The notes under the pieces were generated by a model. The model did not search any database. It was not told the origin of the DNA and saw nothing but the letters and a program-made list of their open reading frames with translations. Positions 54,301-64,000 of a DNA stretch of 64,000 nt are shown one piece after another. Both the position numbers and the translations under genes were made by a program. How positions within the stretch are numbered: position 1 is the stretch's first letter; each line of letters begins with the position of its first letter. The stretch is from Aplectana chamaeleonis (taxonomy: Eukaryota > Nematoda > Chromadorea > Rhabditida > Cosmocercidae): the NCBI GenBank assembly GCA_029168955.1, contig JAPDOI010000372.1:186001-250000 (forward strand). Reading direction: 5' to 3'.

Positions 54301-57300
54301 TCCTATCCTGTTCCCTCATTCCCCGCCTTCTTCCGTTAGCTTCTATCAAAACATGTCTTTCTCAAAACTTGTGTGAGCGTGAATAAAACTCACAAATTAT
54401 GCGATTGATCGAGATAGGCAAAGAACGCTCCGCATGGCCCTAACGCTGCCTGTGGAGCGCGACTCATTTTCCATGGCGCGGCGCACGCTTCTCATATTGC
54501 GCGACTCATTTTCCATGACGCGGCGCACGCTTCTCATAAAGCGCGACTCAATTTCCATGAGGCGGAGCACGCTTCTGATGGTGCGCGACTCATTTTATAT
54601 GACGCGGCGCACGCTTCTCATGATGCGTGACTTATTTTCCATGACGCGGCGCACGCTTCTCATAATGCGCGACTAATTTGCCACGACGCGGAACACGCTT
54701 CTCAAGGTGAGCGACTCGTTTTCCATGACGCGGCGCACGCTTTTCATGAAGCCACGATACGGAGCACGCTTCTAATAATGCGGGACTTGTTTTCCATGAC
54801 GTGTAGCACGCTTCTCTCAAAGCGTCAGCCATTTTTAATGAAGCAGCACACGCTCCGAATTGATGGTCACTCGTTTTCCGTGACGCGACGGAAGTTTCTC
54901 ATAAAGCGCTCTCTACCTCTCCACAGTGCTCCACGCACCTTTAATTTAGCCCACATTTTGCAATGCGGAGATTAGATCACAGAGGATAAGGACGGAGGAT
55001 AGCTGAGGCTTTCGAAAGCGTAAATACTACACTTGTGGTATTCGGTGGTTGAAGCGAGACCAAGATTGTTTAAAACCTCTTTATTTGGCTGACGTTTCGG
55101 CGATTTTCGCCTTCTTCGGAGCCTGGAAAAACCGATTTAAGATCCAAGAAACTACCCTCCCAAACCCCATTTCATTCTACAGAGAAGGATTCACACGGAA
55201 GTGAACCAAAAGAACGTAAGTCACAGATTATACCAACCTTTGAAGGGGACCAAGAGGTCCGACAGCCTTGGGTGGAAGTTGTTAGGCAACTGACTAGTAA
55301 GAACCCTCAGAATCACCCTAGAAGACCTTCAAAGGTTGGTATAATCTGTGACTTACGTTCTTTTGGTTCACTTCCGTGTGAATCCTTCTCTGTAGAATGA
55401 AATGGGGTTTGGGAGGGTAGTTTCTTGGATCTTAATTCGGTTTTTCCAGGCTCCGAAGAAGGCGAAAATCGCCGAAACGTCAGCCAAATAAAGAGGTTTT
55501 AAACAATCTTGGTCTCGCTTCAACCACCGAATACCACAAGTGTCAATCAACATGCCAAGATTTATGGAGAGTCGCACGTGGACAAGTAAATACTACAATT
55601 GGCAGAAGAATTCCATGCTGGGTCCGTGATTGCAGTGTACCAAGTGACGGTCTGGCTAACACTGCTCGCACTGCTGTCGCCCCGAGAGCGACCGGACTGC
55701 GGCCGAGGCTGCTATTCGCACCGGACAGGGACCGCAGTGCCAGTTCGCCCCTCGGCCGCTGTCCGGGCGATGACGTCAGAAATGGGAGGAGCCGGTCCCG
55801 CTCCGAGCAAAGGTTTGTCTGAGTAAGCGGGAGGGGGGAGCTCTGTTGTACCGCACCTGGCCACGCCCATTTTCCCTTGCTGCAATCCTGATTATGGCAG
55901 GGGAGGGAAACCCTGCGTGATGCTCAAATTTAGTGCGGCACGGTAAAATGGGCGGGGCCAGTCCATCCTGCCATCGCTAAGATAGTACCCAGTTTGGTGG
56001 GAGACATTTCACCTCTGGACCGCGAAAATGGACATGTGCCGGAGACTCTGCTCCCTATTTTTCTAGAATTATTCGTTTATTCGGCCGAATATTCGAATAT
56101 TGGGCCGTTCGAATATTCGAATAAACGAATTATTCAAAAAATTGACTTTTCCGAATATTCGAATAAACGAATTATTTGAAAAATTGACTTCTCCGAATAT
56201 TCGAATAAACGAATTATTCGGAAAATTGACTTTTCCGAATATTCGAATAAACGAATTATTCGAAAAAGTGACTTTTTCGAATAATCGAATTATTCGAATA
56301 TTTGATTATTCGTTTATTTGGCCAAATATTCGTTTTCCGAATGTTCGTTGACATACTCTAGTGACCACCCGCGTAATCAATGAACGTTGCACCAAAGAAA
56401 CATGCCATTACGTCAATCCTTAATTGCAACAAGATAACAGATTAGTGTTTATTCTTTCACCAGAACAATCAAACACATTATGTGTGATCTTCAATTCATA
56501 GAGTTGTTAATGAAATACTTCGACAGCAACTATGAATTATTGCGAACACAACCTGCATCTCTATCAATAATTTGAATTCTGTAAGTGGTCGCCCTAAAAG
56601 CGGAGAAGAAGGTATCACTAATCAGAAAAAGGCGTGTATTATTGTTTTCCTAAAATTTAACAGGACATGCACTCCATTTTTTTTGTGTTCGGTTTAGGCA
56701 CCCCCCTTTGCCCTCTCTGCGACGTCCAATATGCACCCCTCTGAGGTTAACCGGGACGCGTGCCCAGCTCTGGACGGAACACCGAGAAGCCGTATTTTTA
56801 TTCACAAAATTTTATTTTATTTATTCTAAAATGGTGGCTCAAGTAGAGGTAGGAGATCCAGTTTTTGACCAAAAATCTGAAATCCATACGGTCAAAAAGC
56901 AAATTTTGGGCGAACGAATGTAGCAAAATTCTAGACAACTCCCAGCTTCTTCCTAAAAGTTGTATAAAAGGAGTATTCTAAATTTCCTTTATGCTCACGT
57001 GTTTGATAATGTCCACTTGTAGAGCCAAAGATTTCTTACTGAACCATAACTTACCACAGTTCTGTTACGATAAGGAAATGATCGCTCACACCTCCACTGC
57101 TGACGTTACATAACATAGTGATGAATGAGCGCACAAGTTCGGCACAGTACGGTATGGAAGATGCAAACCCACACAACAGCAAGCGGCATTCGACACCCTT
57201 AATATGCATGAAATGTCGTCTTTTGGAAAGCCCAAGTGGATGTTTTGTGAATGTTGCAGGTCACGGTACAGCAACAGTTAGGGTCATTCGGAAAGATTTA

Positions 57301-60300
57301 TTCGAGGTTTGAATTTCTATGTTTCTAAACATTTTATGCTTTTGGTGGCATGGTACATGATCACAAGATGTCACAAAGTAGCTGAATTCAACACAAAACT
57401 TAGGAGTCAGGCAGGGCTGGAATCTGCATGGCATCGCTTTCCGGTCAAATGTGTTATCATCACACTACCAAAACCCACTCTGCATTCCTCAGCTATACAA
57501 CCCAAGAACTGTGTAGATACTACAGCAGCCACCGGTATTATCTGGCAAGCACAAATCGAATCTGAAGCAGGTTCGAGTCTTGCCTAATCTTCAAACGGCC
57601 TCAGCTCAACTGGTTTCATGGCCAATTTGTGCTTCCCACAACATACCCGTTGTCGGGAGATAGCTGTTGTCCCCACACAGTTCTTGTGTCAAATGGCTGT
57701 CAAATGCAGTGTGGGTGGTGTAATGGTTGCACTCTTGACCGGAAAGCGATGCAGATTGGAGTTCTGCCTGATCCCTAAGCTTTGTGTACAACTCAGCTAC
57801 CTTAGGATATCTTGTGACTTTATACGACGTCATCAAAAGGACTAAAATATTCAGAAAGACAAGAAGATTTCGCTAGTAGAAGGTGAGTTTGTCGTATTGC
57901 AGAAAGACAAAGTATCCCGTTCTCCTGAACCCCTTGAATTTTAACTGGAGTTACTTAATATGTGAACTTTTATGGAAATAATCTGGTATTGTTCGGGGAA
58001 CCACAAAAGAGATAGCCGCTGACACATCAGAAGCCTGCTCTGCGTCGGGTGCGCCCATGAGAAATATGGTGATCGATCGGCGTACTCGACAAGCGCACGG
58101 AATGCTGGGTGGTCTGCAGCTATCCCTTTCGCGGCTAGACCCACCATAAGCCGCTAGCTGAGTCTAATTTACTGCTCGAATTTTCTGCAAGGCCGAGTGA
58201 GAGAATGTAGCACGGATAGTTCCGTGTTTTCAAAGGGATTCGAACGAAATTTAATATAGTGCATAATCTTCACCGCATAATGAGTTCCTCGCTGATTTAT
58301 TTTCTTGAAAGCCGCAGTATAAAGGACCAAGCATAGAGCCACAACAACTCCATAAATCACAACTGAATGTATAGCATCGTACTGAAAGATTCACTATCTG
58401 CCTTCAAAATTGTCAGATGTCCTTCATTAACATTTATGCCTTATTAGAAGAGACGCTGGTAAGCGATTAGCAAATCTTCAATACAAGCCATAAAAGACAC
58501 GTGCTTGTGCTCACCATTACAGCATTGCCTTCGTACCGCATTTGTAGGATACCATTCGGAAGAAAGAAAAATCTAACAGGGTAATGGCCCATTAGAATCA
58601 AGGGAAGAGATGATAAACCAGCTGCTAACCAAAGAACAACGCCGCACGCGAAGATGAAGGAATTGCTCCATATCTGTTGTATTACGTCAGATCAACATAA
58701 ACAATATCAAATCGCTATTGTATTCATTATGTTACATTTTGTTTACCATCAATTGTGTGCATCGATGAATTTATTATTTTCTCAACGTGTGTCTAACAGG
58801 GGTGCAGGACGTTTACGCCGAAAAGATAAAGCGCAGACAGGAAAGAGAGAGTGCGGAAAACTAGATACAATTGGGGACTTAACTATAATGCTTCACACAA
58901 ATCAGTGAAAGATGTTATTTCTGCCATATCTGAGGCTTTCCCTATCCTAAATTTTGTGTAAAAGTCTTATTTGTTAACAAATAGGTGAACCAGCTCCCTC
59001 TTCATCTCTACCCCGATTTTGGTCTAAACGTCTCACGATATAGCCCCCGAACTTCCATTTTTTGCCAAAACCGAAACCAGTTTTCCTGGTGGGAGCTAAT
59101 ACTGACCTATGTAACTTATTTCTCCCTATACACCCTCATTTCTTTTGCTCACAGAGCAGAAAAAAAGCAGGTACAGAACCGCGCGAATTCTTCACGAAAT
59201 CGAATTCTTCGCGTTTTCGGTGTTTTCTGCACGAACAAAGCGTTGCCTCGTCATAACTCGGCTCAACATTGACGAAGTGAATTTAGAATCTAGTTTTCAA
59301 GTACCTCCCAGTGAGGCGAATGTATTGGTATGTGAGATCAACTCCGGTATTGTCGAAATATGTATTTCTATCTGTATCTCCCGTCAATAACAAGTCAACA
59401 TCTTATAGATTTCTGCTGGCATGATCATTTGGCCGGATCATGATAAAGTGTCGTAATGAAATCTACCATTCGTAACACTAATGTTTCGGACTCGTTGTAA
59501 CATTTTCAAAAAAGCCCCTACTCAGGCCACTTTGAAGCAAGTCAAGGCGATGCGACGCTTTGGGGACAGGGTCCCTCTACACACCGAGGGAGCAGTTGTC
59601 CCGCCCTTTGCGGCTCTGATTCCACTCGGGACCACTTCACTGGCGTTGAGTGGCGCGACGTTTCAAACTGGAAAAGCGGGACATCTCATCCCTTGGTGTG
59701 TAATGAGCGCTTTGTGCTCGCAAAAAAAGGTTCAAAACGCCGTTTGTGCAAAAAAGTGCGCTTTTCACATTACACAAACCTTTCCTGATTTACAGACCCG
59801 TACTTTGATCAATACAAAAAAAAATTAAGAGGCGCAAGCGCTGAGCTTATCGACTTGCATATTCGAATCGTGAACACCTCAATTTCGCATGGTGTCGCTG
59901 AGCAACTAGGATGAGCTCCTAGTGCATGAGCCAGAGGAGGAACGCTGTCTTGGTTAACAAAGAAGTACTCCCTGCAAGTTTCGCACCTTTTCCAGTTCTA
60001 CAGAGGCAGCACATCTAATTTTATGACGAATAACTTCGCTTGCATTTTTTTCCTTTTTCATTGTTTCACCCAACACCTCTAGTTTGGATTTCAGAATACA
60101 ATCCAAAAGTAGTTCTGGCTGGAAACTCCCACCCTAAGACTGGAGTAGAAATTCGTGAATCAGCTGTATACGAAGTACGCACCTGCTCTTGTTTACAAGG
60201 TTTATAGACCGCTGTGAGTCTGTTTACTGCAATGAAGATCTGTCCACCACATAGTACCACTTTAGAGGTAAGAAAAGTTATATAAGTCACTATTGGAAAT

Positions 60301-60545
60301 ATTCCCATTCGCTCGGAGAACAAATTGAAGTAATTGTACTTTCTTGCTCGCATTAGTATTTCAATATAAAAGAACATATAGAAATCAGAAACGGCTTGCA
60401 ATAGAAATAAGGAATAATAGGAAGACTTCAGCGAAGACACACTTTTGCGCCATCGTATCACAGTGTAGAGCAAAAGGAGGTAGAGGCTCATTGAAGACCA
60501 ACCGAGTATCATCAACAGAATTTGACCGACAGGTACCGTTGACAT
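51382..60545 (-). CDS. Serpentine chemoreceptor (Srg/Srv-type GPCR), gene 3
   Basis: Five exons: 60545-60183, 58673-58515, 58381-58274, 57197-57055 and 51538-51382 (363, 159, 108, 143, 157 nt), giving 309 residues. All junctions have GT-AG ends and phases match genes 1 and 2. TM1 is in QILLMILGWSSMSLYLLLLY, TM2 in SLFLLQAVSDFYMFFYIEIL, TM3 ends INRLTAV-like (IAVNRLTAVYKP), TM6 is LLLCGFASSIPYCAELVRSF and TM7 carries NEITVSISPWLQLFVN. It is clearly more diverged than genes 1 and 2 are from each other. Exon 4 is two codons shorter. The final intron of 5.5 kb holds a 0.86 kb palindrome and a 2.8 kb inverted composite. The last exon call depends on homology and a good TTTCAG acceptor. Confidence 0.85.
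52454..53318. repeat. Long palindrome, about 865 bp, arms about 400 bp
   Basis: The left arm begins CCCGAGTTTCACCCACCTAGAATGCCG and the right arm ends with CGGCATTCAAGGTAGATAAAACTCGGG. Inverted matches continue inward (AGACTCGGCTTGCCGTGCGA, GGTTCATTCAAACGAACCTA) to a centre near 52889 with GTCCCGGTTTT/AAAACCGGGAC. Arms differ by scattered substitutions. It lies in the last intron of chemoreceptor gene 3. Confidence 0.85.
53577..53800. repeat. 42-bp ATTCGAATAAACGAATTATT array
   Basis: About 4 to 5 units of 42 bp: GAATATTCGAATAAACGAAT, TATTCGAAAAATCGACTTCTC. It is the left arm array of the composite structure. Confidence 0.88.
54440..54950. repeat. 42-bp minisatellite, about 11 units
   Basis: Units contain GCGCGACTCATTTTCCATG and ACGCGGCGCACGCTTCTCAT. 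The period is 42 bp, with a shortened unit near 54745. Open frames on both strands encode a 14-residue repeat (for example TRRTLLIMRDSFSM) and are treated as by-products. Confidence 0.9.
55030..55544. repeat. Near-perfect foldback element, about 515 bp
   Basis: ACACTTGTGGTATTCGGTGG and its inverse at the right end are outer arms. The inner arms include GGCTGACGTTTCGGCGATTT and GTCACAGATTATACCAACC with inverses. Arms are about 220-300 bp with very few mismatches. Confidence 0.9.
56065..56345. repeat. 42-bp ATTCGAATAAACGAATTATT array (right arm)
   Basis: About 5 units of GAATATTCGAATAAACGAAT followed by TATT(C/T)GAAAAATTGACTTTTC at 42-bp spacing. It pairs with 53577-53800. Confidence 0.88.
57334..57850. 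repeat. Imperfect foldback with tRNA-like arms
   Basis: TTGACCGGAAAGCGATGC occurs on the plus strand near 57735 and inverted near 57441. Each arm, read outward-in, has an A-box-like motif (TGGTGTAATGG in the right arm) followed by a B-box-like GATTGGAGTTC. This suggests two SINE copies in inverted orientation or a foldback element derived from one. It lies in the last intron of chemoreceptor gene 3. Confidence 0.55.
59560..59705. repeat. Dispersed repeat matching 24930-25095
   Basis: See GCGGCTCTGATTCCACTCGG and GCGACGTTTCAAACTGGAAAA; same order and orientation as in intron 1 of gene 1. It lies in intron 1 of gene 3. Confidence 0.5.
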
Positions 60546-60969
60546 ACCTTCAAGTGTGATTTGCGTCATTCGATTAGAAAGAAGACAGTGCTGGCGAGAA
60601 AAACGGCACGTTGGAAAACGAAAAGAATATGACCACTGATCGAAGTATTGCGCACCAAAAAAACTTAATGCAGCTTCCTAATTGAGTGGCAGGGACTATG
60701 CGTCACAAAGGCAATAAAAAGACCCGCCATCTCACGACAATCACTACGACAAAGGATGACGTTTTCTACTTTGGGAGAAAGAACTATCAGCAGCCGTATT
60801 GCCCGTTAGTGTGTCAAATGTCCTCATTTTTGTCTTTCTCTCAGTTTGGTAACATCCGGTGTGGAAAACTTGTGTACGTTGAGGTTCTCCCACGCCCATG
60901 ACATGCCCTCTACTTCAAAGAAAAATCTATTTGGCTCCAGCGCGGGAGAGTGCGCGCGCGAGGTAAATG

Positions 60970-61165
60970 GTATACTTTGTCGCTGTCATGAGCGACAGTC
61001 ATGAAATTTAGCACAAATCGCGGCGGGACCAGCACAGGAGCAAGGGCATTGGCCGTCGTAGGAACACTTGTCGCGCGGCCATCGTAGCGACGTGTCCTGA
61101 AGGGCTTGCATACTGCAAATATGCCGGAAGCTGTTGCTGCCACTGTCGCTCATCGCTGTACAGCG
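60970..61165. repeat. Dispersed repeat of about 200 bp
   Basis: CTGTCATGAGCGACAGTCATG, GCACAAATCGCGGCGGGACC and GTCGTAGGAACAC align with 63150-63340 (same orientation) and 34170-34375 (inverted). Function unknown. Confidence 0.6.
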
Positions 61166-61184
61166 CACTACGACAGCGGCAGAT

Positions 61185-61315
61185 TTAGGCCGGGATCATG
61201 TTTTCCGCGACCAGCGACAGCGACAGTGCACATCAGGCATATCGATTTTTTGTCGATATGGATGGTAATCATTGCGTAGCGTCGCTCGTCGCTGGAAGTA
61301 TGATCCCGGCCTTAA
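61185..61315. repeat. TIR element with GGCCGGGATCAT ends
   Basis: TTTAGGCCGGGATCATGTTTTC and TATGATCCCGGCCTTAAA are inverted termini around 130 bp apart, with a central palindrome ATCGATTTTTTGTCGATAT. Fragments of the family occur near 150-215, 30788 and 32100. Confidence 0.65.
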
Positions 61316-61829
61316 AGGGGGGGGGGACTTCTGCGACAGGCTGTCGCTATAGCCTCTCTCACATTTGCCGGACCGACGTCGGACGACTCTTTATCGAATG
61401 TGTCATATCTATCTACCCTACCCTACCCATCTTATATATCTCAACTTATCAAATTTGATAACGAGTCGACCGACGTCGGCCGGCAAACTATGGTAGGGGC
61501 TTATCGCTGTGCACCGCGACACGACCGTTCGTCGCAGAGGTATACCTTTGACCTAAGCCGCTTCTCCTCTCCCCACAATCTCGCACTTTCTTCCCTCGTC
61601 ACACCCCACGCGGAGGAGCAGAGTGAACATTGCTTCTAAATAGTGTATATTCAAAGTTTAAGGTCTTGCTTCAGAAATGGAGACATCCGTCAGATATTTC
61701 AGTATATTAATCGATACGATAGCTCGCTTGGGCTCAGGAAACGCTTTAGAAAAAGTTGGTGAAAGCACAATCCAGGCTTGTGGTTGGAATTTGATATAAT
61801 GATCCGGCCACTGCGTGTAACAACCATGC

Positions 61830-62170
61830 CAAATGCGGAGGAGCACCCATTCCCTCTGCCCCAAATCTGAACCCACTCCCTCCGCCAGCATCAGGGTTTC
61901 CGGTGTCAGTGGGAAAGAGACGCGCGATGGACATTATTCAGAATCTGCGTTCTTCCTCTTATTATCGGTCCAGCTTCATAGTGTAGTCTGCTCCAGCGCG
62001 ATGGCTGCGAATAACAGGGAAAACTAAGCCCGAGGCAACTCGTACACGAAGTTCTCGCCCTTCAAATTCAAGACCTTTGAGGGGTCATAATTCCGTGCGT
62101 ATTCGGTTCTGAGCGACTCTGGAGACAAAATGGTGATAAAATGGTGATCAGCGCGGAATTCTCTCAAAGC
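61830..62170. repeat. F1-related MITE fragment
   Basis: GAGGCAACTCGTACACGAAG, TTTGAGGGGTCATAATTCCG and CGACTCTGGAGACA follow the F1 interior in order. The open frames on the minus strand in this stretch are therefore probably not genes. Confidence 0.45.
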
Positions 62171-63025
62171 CAAGAAATAGAACTGGGAAGCGATATCGAG
62201 GTTGGATATTGCTTCTAAGAAAGCCACCAGAGGTTTGCTCATGATTTTCAATATTTTTAGTTGAATGAGCCCTTCATATTAATCGAACTGTATAGCACCT
62301 AGGTATTGACTCTGTCCACAAGATTGCGGAATGCAACTGATAGGCTTGGTAGAGATAGGCTGAGCATTTAGCAGGCGAGGAAAACAAAATATGGGAATGA
62401 TGATGGCTCTGAGTATTTTGCGCGAAATACGATAGTACGACGAGCAGAGTGGCATCATCCCTCAAAGGACGATAACAAATGTGACAATGAGACCCTCCTC
62501 TCGGAAATAGTACAACCTGAATACATATAATCCTATCGTTGAACTGCCTGAACTGTCAGACGAAAAAACAGAGGCTACGAAAACAATAGGCAGAAAAAAC
62601 AATCAAAAGTTTCCCAGTACTTATGCCTTAACAAGTTTTCCGAGATTGAACTCGTCTCTTTAGCGTCCATGAAGTAAATAAAAAAAGTGCGCGAGCGCTT
62701 TTGGAAGAGAAATCAATGTTCAGAAAAATTCTCATGAGTGAGTTGCGTCTCGGTTAGCACTACTAATTGATCACCAGGGAAAAATTAGCAGGCGCGTTGA
62801 CCACTACCTCTTAACTGTTGCAGCATTACTTGTGCAATGTCGTAAATATCATCGGTGTCTTTCAAGTAGGAAGTCGCGCTCAGCAGTTGGGTGCAAAATC
62901 ATTCGATCAATAACCACCCTCCGTTGGTTTTTCCGCGCCCTATTTTTCTCGCCAAGCAGCGTCGCGGCTACCCCCCAATCCAAAGTTTAACGATAAGGTC
63001 AGTGGTATAGAGTTCGCGTAATAAT

Positions 63026-63133
63026 TCTAGTCTGATGAATCGACGGGGCTGCAACGGTAGATCACCCCGCGCGAATCAAAACCCTATTCTCCACTGAGGC
63101 CGACAACCCGCCTGGTCCATGCGTCAGACTAAA
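63026..63133. repeat. Copy of the 121-bp TIR element (inverted)
   Basis: TCTAGTCTGATGAATCGACG and GGTCCATGCGTCAGACTAAA correspond to the ends of 3131-3251 in inverted orientation; the interior GTAGATCACCCCGCGC matches. Confidence 0.6.
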
Positions 63134-63149
63134 CCGAAAACGGAAACCA

Positions 63150-63345
63150 TACATTGTCGCTGCCATGAGTGACGATCATGACATTCAGCACAAATCGTGG
63201 CGGGACTAGCATCGGAGAAACGGTACTGGCTGTCGTAGGAACACCTGTCGTGTGTCCGTCCCAGTGACGTGTCGCGAAGGTCGGCTCACATACTGCAAAT
63301 GTACCGATGCATGCCGTTGTCACTGTCGCTGTGCAGAGAGACGCG
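63150..63345. repeat. Dispersed repeat of about 200 bp
   Basis: Copy of 60970-61165, adjacent to the TIR element at 63026. Confidence 0.55.
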
Positions 63346-64000
63346 ACCGCGTGTCGCGAAGGTATGCATTGCCTCAATGCGCATGCGAACTTGACTTACG
63401 TTTGCCTGGTGCGGTATGCATGAACGCTGGGAAGGAGTTCAGGGAGCCGCTCCGCGTTCTATGCGCGCAGCGTCAAGCCACGGGACGGCGCCGAAGTGCA
63501 TAGCGTATATTAGTGTATCGCGGACTTAAATGCACTTTCCACTGCAAACTCTAAGCGCGCATTCTCTGCCATCCCAATTGCGTTTGCTTCCAATTATTGA
63601 TATGCGCGGGATGACAGAAAAAGTGCCAGAAAGCGGCTGGTATGACAAAAAGTGCGCTTTGCGTGAAGTTTGCTGTGGAAGGTGCATTCACGTCCGTTAC
63701 ATACCAATTTACGCAATGCATTTCGGGCCGTCCCATGGCGCGCATAGCACGCGGAGCGGCTTCCTGACCTTCTTCGCAGCATTCATGCATGCCGCCCCTG
63801 GATCATTCATTAAAGCCACAACTTGTGAATTTGTGCCGGAATTATCACTAGATAGAGGTTTGATGGTTTCGTGACGATGCCGGCACTGTGTAGTGTAGCA
63901 GAACGCAGAGAGTAGCCGTCTGTTGAATCTCAAAATTTTCTTACATCGCTCTGGCTCAGGCCCCGTGGCAAGCGACCGATAAGCTGTCTCATTCTGTTCC
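63346..64000. other. Gene-free end of window
   Basis: Overlapping open frames on both strands (63530-63933) show no recognisable domain, and no splice pattern or paralogue supports them. Nothing further identified. Confidence 0.35.

Larger units (their letters stand above)
53566..56370. repeat. Composite inverted structure bounded by GGTGACCACTAGAGTAT
   Basis: GGTGACCACTAGAGTAT near 53566 and ATACTCTAGTGACCACC near 56353 are inverted. Each is followed inwards by an ATTCGAATA array in opposite orientation, then by inverted blocks such as CTCAGACAAACC (54038) and GGTTTGTCTGAG (55810). The middle contains the 42-bp array at 54440 and a foldback at 55030. It may be one large foldback element with later insertions. 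Confidence 0.6.

Noticed and set aside
54434..54975. 80- and 65-codon repeat ORFs
   Set aside because: Products of the 42-bp minisatellite; open on both strands.
61658..62251. Minus-strand frames of 75-77 codons that look protein-like
   Set aside because: The DNA aligns with the interior of the F1 MITE family, so the frames are probably accidental.
1..64000. CRISPR arrays, operons with ribosome binding sites, rRNA genes
   Set aside because: Repeats lack unique spacers of uniform length, gene structure is eukaryotic, and no rRNA-like sequence was seen.

Overview
The window looks like a nematode nuclear genome, most likely a strongylid/hookworm. The evidence is multi-exon genes with short (57-60 nt) and very long introns, nematode-type serpentine chemoreceptor genes, a mariner resembling the hookworm element 'bandit' (resemblance from memory), and a very dense load of short TIR and foldback elements. 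Nothing bacterial or viral was seen. Almost all real protein coding lies on the minus strand.

Region by region. 1-5187: repeats only (tRNA-like SINE, hairpin elements, TIR elements). 5188-8732 (-): the 5' five exons of a cation diffusion facilitator (CDF) transporter; later exons were not found. 9.1-16.8 kb: TTAA-flanked MITEs, a decayed mariner (14373-15659) and other TIR elements. 17066-27581 (-): chemoreceptor gene 1, its introns filled with MITEs, a GTAT microsatellite and a 1.3 kb array of 42-bp repeats. 28-41.9 kb: gene-poor, with a LINE remnant, one unidentified possible exon, AT-rich arrays and GC-rich foldbacks. 41915-47435 (-): chemoreceptor gene 2. 49.2-50.6 kb: tandem duplications. 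51382-60545 (-): chemoreceptor gene 3, whose 5.5 kb last intron holds a large palindrome and a composite inverted element. 60.6-64 kb: dispersed repeats.

The three chemoreceptors are seven-transmembrane proteins of the Srg/Srv type with the same five-exon structure (363, 159, 108, 143-149 and 154-157 nt) and predicted lengths of 310, 310 and 309 aa. I rebuilt them by aligning the three copies and checking splice sites and phases by eye. Genes 1 and 2 are a segmental duplication that includes flanks and introns; their promoter and first exon are far more alike than the rest. The CDF gene is probably a manganese-type transporter and has no evident functional link to the receptors.

The main unexplained material is non-coding: a family of roughly 450-495 bp elements with TTAA-AGGCAGTGTTCACGAT ends in a dozen places, several unrelated-looking minisatellites that share a 42-bp period, and many near-perfect foldbacks, some inside introns. 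All alignments were done by eye, so boundaries of repeats are approximate.
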